Notes under the pieces: generated by a model
What the model was told of the DNA's origin: nothing
What the model saw: the letters and a program-made list of their open reading frames with translations, nothing else
Databases searched by the model: none
Shown: positions 7,564-15,669 of the stretch, one piece after another
Layout of the letters: every line of letters begins with the position of its first letter
Position numbering within the stretch: the stretch's first letter is position 1
Assembly (NCBI GenBank): GCA_900545335.1
Contig: UQYP01000011.1
Span: forward strand, 1-64,000
Direction of reading: 5' to 3'
From: an uncultured Sutterella sp.
Lineage (GTDB): Bacteria; Pseudomonadota; Gammaproteobacteria; Burkholderiales; Burkholderiaceae_F
DNA: 64,000 nt
Program-made: the position numbers and the translations under genes

Positions 7564-8865
7564 ATGAAAGATAAAGACTTGCAATTTGACCGTGAGCACA
7601 TCTGGCACCCGTATGCCGGCACTGTGCAAACGCCGAGAGTGGAAAAAGTTATCGGTGCCCAAGGTGTTTACCTTGAGCTTGAAGACGGCACAAAACTCAT
7701 TGACGGAACAAGCGCATGGTGGTGCGCGGCCTATGGTTATCGTCATCCTCAATTGGTCCGAGCCGTTCAGGAGCAGGCCCAAAAGCTTGCTCATGTGATG
7801 TTCGGGGGACTCACGCACGAAAAAGCGATTAATTTGGGAAGAAAGTTACTGAAACTGGTTCCCGAAGGGCTCGACAAGATTTTCTATGCCGATTCAGGTT
7901 CTGTTGCTGTAGAGGCAGCAATGAAGATGGCTGTCCAATATCAGATGGCTTGCGGACGCAAAGAAAGGGTGAATTTCGTCACGATTCGCGGAGGCTACCA
8001 CGGCGATACCTGGAATGCGATGTCTGTTTGTGATCCCATTGCAGGAATGCACTCTGTATTCGGTGGGTCCTTGCCGGTGAGATATTTCGCAGCGCCTCCG
8101 GCTTCCTCTTTTGAGGGACCGTGGAATCCGGGTGACACAGATGATTTAAAACGGATACTTGGAGAAAACAAAGATATTGCAGCATTAATACTGGAGCCGA
8201 TTTTCCAAGGGGCCAGTGCGATGCGTTTTTATCATCCGCAATACTTAAAAGAGGCATCAGAACTTTGCAAAAAGCATAATGTTTTATTGATCGCCGATGA
8301 AATTGCAACGGGCTTTGGCCGAACGGGTAAGACTTTTGCCTGTGAGTGGGCAGGTGTGTCACCCGATATTATGACAATCGGTAAGGCGCTCACCGGCGGC
8401 ATGTTGACGCTATCGGCCGTGCTTTGCCGAAATGAAATTGCGCAGACGATTTCTTCAGCTTCTCCCTACGCTTTTATGCACGGACCGACCTTTATGGCTA
8501 ACGCTTTAGCGTGTGCCGCAGCCTGTGCATCCTTGGATCTTTATGAAAAGCACGATTGGTTAAAGTCCGTTCATCGAATTGAAGAGGGGCTGAGACGAGG
8601 ATTGGCACCGCTTAAAGGTAAAGACGGCATTTGTGATGTGCGAGTTTTGGGAGCCATCGGTGTAGTGGAACTTAATGAACCCGTTGAGAGTCAATGGATT
8701 CAGGAAGCTTTTGTCCGTGAAGGTGTTTGGGTAAGACCTATCGGGAAACTGTGCTACCTGATGCCGCCTTTCATTATGACGGACGATGAGCTTGAAAAGT
8801 TAACCGCTGCCGTTCGAAAAGTTCTTTCGATGCAAATTGAGCGTCAAAAAAAGGAGAGTCGTTAA
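7564..8865 (+). CDS. bioA: Adenosylmethionine-8-amino-7-oxononanoate aminotransferase
   Basis: PLP-dependent enzyme of biotin synthesis that moves an amino group from S-adenosylmethionine to KAPA, giving DAPA. The 433-residue protein starts DREHIWHPYAG, a BioA hallmark, and carries GTSAWWCAAYGYRHP, IADEIATGFGRTG and the PLP-lysine motif MTIGKALTGGML (Lys near 273). YAFMHGPTFMANALACAAA is also typical. It follows mazF by 8 bp and is followed by bioD after one base, so transcription is probably shared with the toxin-antitoxin genes. No BirA-type operator or promoter of its own was found, and no clear Shine-Dalgarno. bioB, bioF and bioC are not in the window. Confidence 0.95.
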   Translation: MKDKDLQFDREHIWHPYAGTVQTPRVEKVIGAQGVYLELEDGTKLIDGTSAWWCAAYGYRHPQLVRAVQEQAQKLAHVMFGGLTHEKAINLGRKLLKLVPEGLDKIFYADSGSVAVEAAMKMAVQYQMACGRKERVNFVTIRGGYHGDTWNAMSVCDPIAGMHSVFGGSLPVRYFAAPPASSFEGPWNPGDTDDLKRILGENKDIAALILEPIFQGASAMRFYHPQYLKEASELCKKHNVLLIADEIATGFGRTGKTFACEWAGVSPDIMTIGKALTGGMLTLSAVLCRNEIAQTISSASPYAFMHGPTFMANALACAAACASLDLYEKHDWLKSVHRIEEGLRRGLAPLKGKDGICDVRVLGAIGVVELNEPVESQWIQEAFVREGVWVRPIGKLCYLMPPFIMTDDELEKLTAAVRKVLSMQIERQKKESR

Positions 8866-8866
8866 G

Positions 8867-9505
8867 ATGGGTAAGGTTTGGTTTGTAAGCGGTACAGATA
8901 CGGATGTCGGTAAAACGGTGGCAACCGGGTGGCTTGCTGCTAAATGGATTCATCAGGGGTACGAAACTATTACGCAAAAACTCATTCAAACGGGCTCAAA
9001 AGAGGGCTCTCCCGACATTCGCCTGCATAGAGAGCTGATGCAAAAAGAATTTCCTGAGGATCAAGAGGGGCTCACTGCGCCTGAAGTATTCACTTACCCG
9101 GCTTCGCCTCATATGGCCAGTCAAATCGATAGCCGAGAGATTGATTTTGAAAAAATATTAAAGGCAACTGCGACTCTTTCTGAGCGCTATGAAAGGGTTC
9201 TCGTTGAAGGGGCAGGCGGCCTGATGGTGCCCTTGACACCAAAATTATTGACGATTGACTTTGTTGCTCAACAGCAGTGGCCGGTTATTTTTGTCACCAG
9301 CGGAAAACTCGGCAGTATTAACCACACGCTGCTCTCTTTTGAAGCGTTAAAGACCCGAGGGATGGTTCTCTCGCACGTGATTTTTAATGATTGGCATCTG
9401 CTGCCTGATGAAAAAATCGATGAAGACACATTTGCCTTTTTAGCAAAGTGGCTTCATCGTGAGTGGCCTGAAACTGAACTTTTAAGATGCCCGAAGCTAT
9501 TTTGA
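8867..9505 (+). CDS. bioD: ATP-dependent dethiobiotin synthetase
   Basis: Closes the ureido ring of dethiobiotin from DAPA, carbon dioxide and ATP. The 212-residue protein has the P-loop SGTDTDVGKT near its N-terminus, a lysine in TQKLIQTGS at the position of the DAPA/ATP-binding lysine, ASPHMAS, and VEGAGGLMVPL. ATG 8867 is preceded by aaggagag and lies one base after the bioA stop; the frame is open farther upstream into bioA but that part does not fit the family. The stop codon is directly adjacent to the stop of the convergent EamA gene, with no terminator between. Confidence 0.94.
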   Translation: MGKVWFVSGTDTDVGKTVATGWLAAKWIHQGYETITQKLIQTGSKEGSPDIRLHRELMQKEFPEDQEGLTAPEVFTYPASPHMASQIDSREIDFEKILKATATLSERYERVLVEGAGGLMVPLTPKLLTIDFVAQQQWPVIFVTSGKLGSINHTLLSFEALKTRGMVLSHVIFNDWHLLPDEKIDEDTFAFLAKWLHREWPETELLRCPKLF

Positions 9506-10459
9506 TTAAGCGACTGCTCTTTTAACTTTTAATCCGCAGGCAGAGCGTTTGTCCTTTTGTTGATTTTGCGTTTGTTCAGATTTCAGCACCAGAGCCAGTC
9601 CCAATAAAATCATTACGAGTCCGACAGCAGCCCATGGATTGACACTTTCATGGACAACGGCAATCGCAAGGAAAAACGCTGTAACCGGCTCCAGCAACCC
9701 TAACGCAACGCAGGTGGACACCCGGGTAGTTTTGAGTGCAGTCCCATAAAGTAAATAGGCTACTCCCGTTACGACAACTCCCAGATAAACAACGATTGCC
9801 ACATCAGCGGCATAAAGTTGAGGCACATCCGATAAAAAGAAAGCTGCACCAAAGGCAATAAAAGCAGCAACTGTAAAAGAATGAGCTGAGGCTCTGAGGG
9901 GAGTGGTTATGCGAACCAACTCTTTAGCCAACATTGAATAACAGGAATAGAAAAAACCTGCCGTCAGACAAATTCCCATGCCAAAAGCGTTCACTTCAAT
10001 ATTGCCTGCTTGCGAGATGGCCATCCAAACGCCGCCTGAGATAGCCACGGCAATGCCGACTAGCCAAAGTCTGTCGGGAGCTCTCTTTTTAATGAGAGCA
10101 TCCAAAATCCCAGCCCATACCGGTGCAGAGGCAATGATCGTGCAGGAGCCCAGTGCGACCCCCGCCGTTTTAACTCCTGTAAAAAAGAGCAGGTTAAAAA
10201 GGGCCATGGAAAAGCCCGCCGCAATGACTTTAGGAAGATAGCTGCTTTTATTAACGAGGGCTGTGCCCGAATCTGACGAATTTGAGCTTAACCAGAGCGT
10301 CGGATAAAAGAAGAGGCACGCGCACAAAATACGCAAAGCTCCGACCCAAAGAGGGGAGAGGGAGTCACTTGTAATAAAAGTTTGAGCGGTACCGGCCGTT
10401 CCCCAAAGAATGGCAGCCATGGCAGCCAGTACAAAACCCGGTAAAGATATCGAACGCAT
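9506..10459 (-). CDS. EamA (DMT superfamily) transporter
   Basis: A 317-residue protein with about ten predicted membrane spans in two EamA repeats. The first starts PGFVLAAMAAILWGTAGTAQTF. The second holds FYSCYSMLAKELVR and ends with ESVNPWAAVGLVMILLGLALVL. Members usually export amino acids or other small metabolites. The tail EQTQNQQKDKRSACGLKVKR is polar and probably cytosolic. Its 3' end directly abuts bioD in convergent orientation. The promoter must lie in 10460-10676, shared with the divergent DcuC-like gene and the repeats at 10505-10550. Substrate unknown. Confidence 0.85.
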   Translation of the reverse strand: MRSISLPGFVLAAMAAILWGTAGTAQTFITSDSLSPLWVGALRILCACLFFYPTLWLSSNSSDSGTALVNKSSYLPKVIAAGFSMALFNLLFFTGVKTAGVALGSCTIIASAPVWAGILDALIKKRAPDRLWLVGIAVAISGGVWMAISQAGNIEVNAFGMGICLTAGFFYSCYSMLAKELVRITTPLRASAHSFTVAAFIAFGAAFFLSDVPQLYAADVAIVVYLGVVVTGVAYLLYGTALKTTRVSTCVALGLLEPVTAFFLAIAVVHESVNPWAAVGLVMILLGLALVLKSEQTQNQQKDKRSACGLKVKRAVA

Positions 10460-10504
10460 AAATTCTTTCTCTCTTTTAGATGCAAAAAAATTATACTATA
10501 AATG

Positions 10505-10550
10505 TCTTCACGTGAAGATATTTTATGTAAAGATATTTTGCGTGAAGATT
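10505..10550. promoter_or_regulatory. 14-bp perfect palindrome plus three 15-bp direct repeats (candidate operator)
   Basis: tcttcacgtgaaga (10505-10518) is a perfect palindrome, 20 bp if one mismatch per half is allowed. gtgaagata then recurs with variation at 10512, 10527 and 10542, exactly 15 bp apart. It sits between the divergent EamA and DcuC-like promoters, so it may bind the MarR regulator encoded at 13347-13880 or another factor. Confidence 0.5.
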
Positions 10551-10676
10551 ATTTAAAGGTTCAGGGGCTTCATTTAGGGCTTTCGGCTATTGCCCGTGGC
10601 GGGTAAGTTGCGTATAGTGACGGCGTCTCTACCTTTTAAATCAAATTCCTTATTTTTCTCTTGTGAGGGCTAATCA

Positions 10677-12044
10677 ATGCTCGAATTAGTTATTTGCGTT
10701 GTGGCATTAGTGATTGCCGGTTGGGCTATTGCTAAGAACTATGACGCTAAGGTTGTGTTATTTGCAACAGGCTTGATTCTTTTGGCGATTGCCGTGATGT
10801 TGGGTCATCCGGCTGTGAGCGCCAAAGCAACTTCCGGTCTTAACTGGGTGGATCCTTTTAAGGCAGTTAAAGATCTCTTTATCAGCCAATACTCCAACGC
10901 CGGCCTCATCATTTTGACTCTTTTCGGCTTTGCGGCCTATATGTCACACATCGGTGCCAATGACATGGTCATCCGTGTTTTAAGTAAGCCGCTCGAAAGG
11001 GTTCATTCTCCTTATATTCTGGTGCCGTTGGTCTACTGGGTCGGCACGCTTCTATCCATCATTATTCCGAGCGCCTCTTCTTTGGCCGTGATTTTGATGG
11101 CTACGCTTTATCCGGTTTTGCGTGCAGCCCGCATGAGCGTGCTCACGGCTGCCGGTGTGATTGCCACAACGGCAACGATTGTTCCGACCCCTTTGGGCGG
11201 TGATAACGTTGTGGCCGCCCGCGTTTTGGGCTTTGATCACGTGGTTGACTATGTTTTCTATCACCATGCTCCGATTACGGTACCGGCTTTGATTATCATC
11301 GGCGTTGTTCACTACTTCTGGCAGCGCTACATGGATAAGCGCCAGGAAGGTAAAGTTACTGCTGAAATCGATGAAAGCAAGTTAAAGAATCGCGATTTGA
11401 CGGGGGTTCCTGTTTATTACGCTTTGTTCCCGGTCTTGCCTTTGATCCTCGTGATCTTCTTCTGGGCTTGCTTCAGACACGCCAAGGTCGGTTTGGTTGA
11501 AATTACGATCTTCTGCTTTGCTTTAGCCTTTATCTGCGAATTGATCCGTAAGGGCAATGTCAAACAGGGTATGAAAGACGCCAACCTTTTCTTCAAGGGT
11601 ATGGGCGAAGGCTTCTCTCAAGTGGTTGTCTTGATCGTGGCAGCTTCCACCATGGTGGCAGGCCTTCGAGCCATGGGCATGATCGATATGATCTCCAACT
11701 CCATTGCCGGAGTGGAAAACGCCAGTGCCGGTCTGATGTTTGCTTTCTCCGGTATCACTGCTTTGATTACCTTTATCAGTGGTTCGGGCAACGCCGTCTT
11801 CTACAGCTTTATCGAACTTATTCCGTCGATTGCTCAAAATGCCGGTATCGATCCGATCATGGTTGCCTTGCCCATGCAGTGCACCTCGAACTTAATTCGT
11901 TCCGTTTCGCCCGTGGCCGCTGTTATCATTATTGTTGCGGCTTCCGTTAAAGCCAACCCGCTTGAAGTGGTTAAACGCACGTCCGTGCCTATTTTGGCCG
12001 GTTTCGTGGCGGTGATGGTTTTGTCGTTCGTTCGCTATATCTAA
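10677..12044 (+). CDS. DcuC-family anaerobic C4-dicarboxylate-type transporter
   Basis: A 455-residue inner-membrane protein with about twelve hydrophobic segments. The conserved DcuC features IIPSASSLAVILMATLYPVL, TIVPTPLGGDN, ITFISGSGNAVFYSF and MQCTSNLIRSVSPVAAV are visible. Classic DcuC carries out succinate efflux and dicarboxylate exchange. Here the next gene is an AbgA-like amidohydrolase 16 bp away, so this member may instead import the amide substrate; that is inference. ATG 10677 has gaggg upstream. The operon runs transporter, amidohydrolase, MarR regulator. Confidence 0.88.
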   Translation: MLELVICVVALVIAGWAIAKNYDAKVVLFATGLILLAIAVMLGHPAVSAKATSGLNWVDPFKAVKDLFISQYSNAGLIILTLFGFAAYMSHIGANDMVIRVLSKPLERVHSPYILVPLVYWVGTLLSIIIPSASSLAVILMATLYPVLRAARMSVLTAAGVIATTATIVPTPLGGDNVVAARVLGFDHVVDYVFYHHAPITVPALIIIGVVHYFWQRYMDKRQEGKVTAEIDESKLKNRDLTGVPVYYALFPVLPLILVIFFWACFRHAKVGLVEITIFCFALAFICELIRKGNVKQGMKDANLFFKGMGEGFSQVVVLIVAASTMVAGLRAMGMIDMISNSIAGVENASAGLMFAFSGITALITFISGSGNAVFYSFIELIPSIAQNAGIDPIMVALPMQCTSNLIRSVSPVAAVIIIVAASVKANPLEVVKRTSVPILAGFVAVMVLSFVRYI

Positions 12045-12060
12045 TTTGGAGGAGTTTCTC

Positions 12061-13344
12061 ATGGCTTATTTGGAACCGATCTCTCAAGAGTGGCTTATTG
12101 CCAAGCGCCGTGAAATTCACGCCTGGCCGGAACCCGGCTGGTGCGAATTCGTTTCAAGCGCACGTGTGATCGAACACTTGCAACAGTTGGGCTTTAAAGT
12201 GCTGTGCGGTTTGGAAGTCATCAACAAAGACTATATCCGCGGTGCGATGAAGCAGCAGATCGCGAAGTTCCGTGAAGCGGCTAAGGATAAAGTGGATCCG
12301 AAGATTCTCGAACGCTTGGAAGGCGCAACGGGTGTGGTCGGTATTTTGGAAACGGGCCGTCCCGGACCGACAATCGGTTTTCTCTGTAACCTCGATGCTT
12401 TGCCCGTAACCGAATCCTCTGATCCGGAACATAACCCCACCAAGGAAGGTTATGCCTCTCAAATCCCGGGTTACATGCACGCCTGCGGCCATGACGGTCA
12501 CCAAGCCGTGTTGATGGGTTTGGCTTCCTGGCTTGCTGCCAATAAGGATCAACTTTGCGGTACGGTGAAGCTCATTTTTGAACCGGGTGAAGAAGGCTCC
12601 CGCGGCGGCCGTCCGTTGGCTCAAAGCGGTATTGTCGATGACTTGGACTACCTCTACGTCGGTCACTTGGGCTGTGATATCCCGGGCGGCGAAGTGGTGA
12701 CGGCTCCGGAAAAGTTCCTCTGCACGACTAAAGTTGATTTCCGCTTCAAGGGCACTCCGTCTCACGCCGGTATGCAGCCTGAAGTGGGCCGCAACGCTTT
12801 AATGGCCGCTTCGACAGCCAGCCTTGCCCTGATGGCTATTCCTCGTCACGGCCAGGGCATGACGCGCGTGAACGTGGGTTATATGCGTGCCGGTGAAGGC
12901 CGTAACGTGATTGCCTCGACGGCTGAAATGCAGGTTGAAGTGCGCGGCGAAACCGAAGCTATCAATAACTACATGTTCAATGAAGCTGTGGCCCGTGTGA
13001 AGGGTGCTGCAGCAATGTACGGCTGCGAAGCTGAAAGCGAAGTGATGGGTGAAGCCATTGACTTCATTAAAGATGATGAAGTTCAACAGAACTTTGCTGA
13101 AGCCGCCAAGCAGGCCAAGTACTGCACGAAGGTGAGCGACACGATGAACTTTAACGGCAGTGACGATGCAACGGTTTTGATGCGTCGTGTCCAAAACAAG
13201 GGCGGCAAGGCCGGTTACGTGGTCGTTGGCTCCGAATTGAAGGCCGGTCACCATCAGTCGAAGTTTGAATTTGAAGAATTCCGCCTGCAGGAGCTCTTCG
13301 ATATCTATCACTACTTGGCGATCAAGCACCTGGGAGCAAAATAA
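12061..13344 (+). CDS. M20-family amidohydrolase, AbgA-like (second paralogue)
   Basis: A 427-residue metallo-amidase. Motifs: YMHACGHDGHQAVLMGLASWL, FEPGEEGSRGGRPLAQSG with the catalytic Glu, CTTKVDFRFKGTPSHAGMQP in the lid domain, and AGHHQSKFEFEE for the last metal ligand. The N-terminal HAWPEPGWCEFVSSARV is the AbgA pattern. I start at ATG 12061 because ggaggag (12048-12054) is an ideal Shine-Dalgarno; the open frame extends 15 bases farther but would swallow that site. It sits between the DcuC-like carrier and the MarR gene, suggesting uptake followed by hydrolysis of an N-acyl amino acid or folate breakdown product. Codon use is noticeably more GC-rich than in the neighbouring accessory genes. 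Confidence 0.88.
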   Translation: MAYLEPISQEWLIAKRREIHAWPEPGWCEFVSSARVIEHLQQLGFKVLCGLEVINKDYIRGAMKQQIAKFREAAKDKVDPKILERLEGATGVVGILETGRPGPTIGFLCNLDALPVTESSDPEHNPTKEGYASQIPGYMHACGHDGHQAVLMGLASWLAANKDQLCGTVKLIFEPGEEGSRGGRPLAQSGIVDDLDYLYVGHLGCDIPGGEVVTAPEKFLCTTKVDFRFKGTPSHAGMQPEVGRNALMAASTASLALMAIPRHGQGMTRVNVGYMRAGEGRNVIASTAEMQVEVRGETEAINNYMFNEAVARVKGAAAMYGCEAESEVMGEAIDFIKDDEVQQNFAEAAKQAKYCTKVSDTMNFNGSDDATVLMRRVQNKGGKAGYVVVGSELKAGHHQSKFEFEEFRLQELFDIYHYLAIKHLGAK

Positions 13345-13346
13345 CC

Positions 13347-13880
13347 GTGACTGAAGATACCAGCCGAAATCTTAAGGATTTCGTCGATTCCCTCGAGGAA
13401 GAGTGGAAAGCTCAGGTGCCGACACTGAGCACCGAGCCTATTTCGGTAGTGGCCAGATTGGTTCGAATGAGTTACTACGTCGAAAGACGAGTGGCGGAAA
13501 ATCTGGCTCGCTTTGACCTTACGCGCGGTGAGTTTGAAGTTTTGGCTGTTTTGACCCGCAACCCTGATGCGGTGATTACTCCCAAAATTTTGCAAACGAA
13601 GATTTTGATTACTTCGGGCGGCCTTTCGAATCGTATTCGAAAGCTTGAAGAAAAGGGACTGCTCGAACGTTTTCAGGATACAAATGACCGAAGAGGCGTG
13701 ATTCTCAAGGCAACCGAAAAGGGTAAGGCTTTGACGCTTGAAGCGGTTAATTCACATGTTGAAGTCGAGCGTCAGTTTGCTTCCTGTCTCTCTCGTGAGG
13801 ATCAGCTGGAGCTAGCGCGTTTACTCAAGCACATGATTTTGTCTCAACAGCGAGAACTCAATCGCAACAGTCTGCGCTAA
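13347..13880 (+). CDS. MarR-family transcriptional regulator
   Basis: A 177-residue winged-helix protein starting at GTG 13347, two bases after the amidohydrolase stop. The central region runs LTRGEFEVLAVLTRNPD, then SGGLSNRIRKLEEKGLLERFQ (recognition helix region) and TNDRRGVILKATEKGKAL (wing with the DxRG-type signature). MarR proteins usually dimerise and release DNA when bound by a small ligand, often the substrate of neighbouring genes. It probably controls the carrier and amidohydrolase upstream; the palindrome at 10505 is a possible target. A terminator follows. Confidence 0.88.
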   Translation: MTEDTSRNLKDFVDSLEEEWKAQVPTLSTEPISVVARLVRMSYYVERRVAENLARFDLTRGEFEVLAVLTRNPDAVITPKILQTKILITSGGLSNRIRKLEEKGLLERFQDTNDRRGVILKATEKGKALTLEAVNSHVEVERQFASCLSREDQLELARLLKHMILSQQRELNRNSLR

Positions 13881-13898
13881 AAGCTTATAGCCGGTAGC

Positions 13899-13942
13899 AA
13901 AAAGGAGAGTTTGATGTTGAATCATTCTCTCCTTTGTTTTTT
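13899..13942. terminator. Intrinsic terminator between marR and hydG (convergent)
   Basis: aaaggagag (13901-13909) pairs with ctctccttt (13927-13935) around a 17-base loop, followed by GTTTTTT. The A-tract on the other side lets it act for hydG too. Confidence 0.8.
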
Positions 13943-13947
13943 GTTAC

Positions 13948-15366
13948 TTAGAAGCGGAAATCGCGTTCACCTTCTTCAATTTTCTGCAGGCGTATGACGC
14001 TTGCTTTGCGGATTTTTTCGTGAACAATCTTCGGAATTTCTGCGTCAATCACTTTTTGAGCAGCTTCTCGGGTTGCTGGTCTTGCGTAGTCCTGTGCATA
14101 TTCCTTTAAAGTCATAATGGCATTGGCTTGGCAGTAGGTGGCAATTTCACCGGTCTTAGCTAATGACATGAAACGGTCGCCTGTGCGTCCTGCACGATAG
14201 CAGGCTGTGCACCAACTCGGTAAATAACCGCCGTCCAAAAGCCATTTGACGACTTCATCCAACGTTCTTCTGTCGCTTGTTTCAAATTGCGCCGAGTTTT
14301 CCTCCTTTTCTTCTTCCAAAACGTAGCCGCCGACACTGGTACGGGAACCGCCGCTGATTTGAGAAACGCCCATCTCAAGGCATTTTCCTCTGACGCGAGC
14401 CGATTCTCTGGTTGAGATGATCATGCCGGTGTAGGGGACAGCAAGACGAATCAGCGCGACAATTTTGAGAAACAGCTCATCCGGTACGGCATTCGTGAAG
14501 GTGGCAGGATCAACGTCATCGGCCGGACAGATTCGAGGGACGCTGATAGTATGAGGACCGACATTCCAAACGGCTTCCAAGTGCTCCGCATGCATCAAAA
14601 GACCGACAAAATCGTAACGATACAAGGTTAGACCGAAAAGGACACCCAGCCCCACATCATCAATGCCACCTTCCATAGCACGGTCCATGGCTTCTGTGTG
14701 GTAGGCATAGTCACTCTTGGGTCCCTTCGGGTGCAAAAGTTCATATTGCTCTTTGTGATAAGTTTCCTGGAAAAGTTGGTATGTACCGATTCCTGCTTCA
14801 TGCAGTTTTCTGTAGTTTTCTACGGTTGTTGCGGCAATGTTGATATTGACGCGGCGAATAGCCCCGTTTTTATGTTTGATGGAATAGATCGTATTGATGC
14901 TCTCTAAAATGTATTCAATGGGGTTGTGGCGCGGATGTTCTCCTGCTTCGAGTAAAAGCCGTTTGTGTCCCATATCCTGCAGAGCAATGACTTCCTGTCT
15001 GATCTGATCCTGGGTGAGTTTTTTGCGCACAATGTGTTTATTTTTAGCGTGATACGGACAGTAAGTGCAGGTATTGACGCAGTAGTTTGAAAGATAAAGA
15101 GGGGCAAAAAGCACGATACGGTTGCCATAGATATGCTCTTTGACTTTTTTGGCTGTCGCAAAGATTTCCTGATTTAAGTCCTCTTCTTCACAGGCTAAAA
15201 GAACAGCAGCTTCACGGTGAGTCAGTCCTTTGAAAGCTTCTGCTTTTTGCAAAGCTTTTTGAATATATTCGCGGTCGTGTTTGTGCTCTTCGGCAAAAGC
15301 CAGAGTCTCTTCAATTTCCTCATGACAGATAAATTCTGAGGCTACTTTGGATTTGGGATCGTACAT
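13948..15366 (-). CDS. hydG: [FeFe]-hydrogenase H-cluster radical SAM maturase HydG
   Basis: Radical-SAM tyrosine lyase that makes the carbon monoxide and cyanide ligands of the [FeFe]-hydrogenase H-cluster. The 472-residue protein has the radical-SAM motif CVNTCTYC (Cys 96, 100, 103; CX3CX2C). Near residue 384 it has the auxiliary-cluster motif CTAC, then exactly 22 residues, then Cys (CX2CX22C). This C-terminal motif separates HydG from its paralogue ThiH, which makes the thiamine precursor. TLTYLGG-like NAD motifs are absent. The gene is alone here: no hydE, hydF or hydrogenase is in the window. It faces the marR gene with a shared terminator. Confidence 0.92.
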   Translation of the reverse strand: MYDPKSKVASEFICHEEIEETLAFAEEHKHDREYIQKALQKAEAFKGLTHREAAVLLACEEEDLNQEIFATAKKVKEHIYGNRIVLFAPLYLSNYCVNTCTYCPYHAKNKHIVRKKLTQDQIRQEVIALQDMGHKRLLLEAGEHPRHNPIEYILESINTIYSIKHKNGAIRRVNINIAATTVENYRKLHEAGIGTYQLFQETYHKEQYELLHPKGPKSDYAYHTEAMDRAMEGGIDDVGLGVLFGLTLYRYDFVGLLMHAEHLEAVWNVGPHTISVPRICPADDVDPATFTNAVPDELFLKIVALIRLAVPYTGMIISTRESARVRGKCLEMGVSQISGGSRTSVGGYVLEEEKEENSAQFETSDRRTLDEVVKWLLDGGYLPSWCTACYRAGRTGDRFMSLAKTGEIATYCQANAIMTLKEYAQDYARPATREAAQKVIDAEIPKIVHEKIRKASVIRLQKIEEGERDFRF

Positions 15367-15669
15367 AACGGGCTCCGAAATGAGTGAGAGAATGGTTTTC
15401 AGTGTATGCCTGATAGGATGTAAAAAGTTTGATTTGGATTGAATAAAAGTATAAAAAATTCAAAGAATAAGATGATTTTTAGCATTGATACCTCTATTAA
15501 GAGGTACGAGTAACTCTAAAGAGATATAAATTTGATTTATTGGTTTTTAAAATTTCACATAAAATCCTATAAAAATGTGATTAAATTCACAAAATTATGA
15601 ATAATGATGTGATTTAGTCTAATATCTGAAGAAAGAATTTGAGCTTACAGTCAAAGCTAAAGGAATTGT
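15367..15669. other. AT-rich non-coding gap between hydG and the DUF4143 ATPase
   Basis: No gene seen. It contains the divergent promoters, a hairpin tacctc-tattaa-gaggta (15489-15506) and a CRP-type palindrome at 15576-15591. It is clearly more AT-rich than the flanking hydG, marking the start of a compositionally different stretch that includes the ATPase and the autotransporter. Confidence 0.6.
15576..15591. promoter_or_regulatory. CRP/FNR-type palindrome
   Basis: tgtga-ttaaat-tcaca matches the TGTGA-N6-TCACA consensus of enterobacterial CRP in all ten conserved bases. It lies 79 bp before the ATPase start. AT-rich surroundings raise the chance of a coincidental match. Confidence 0.4.
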
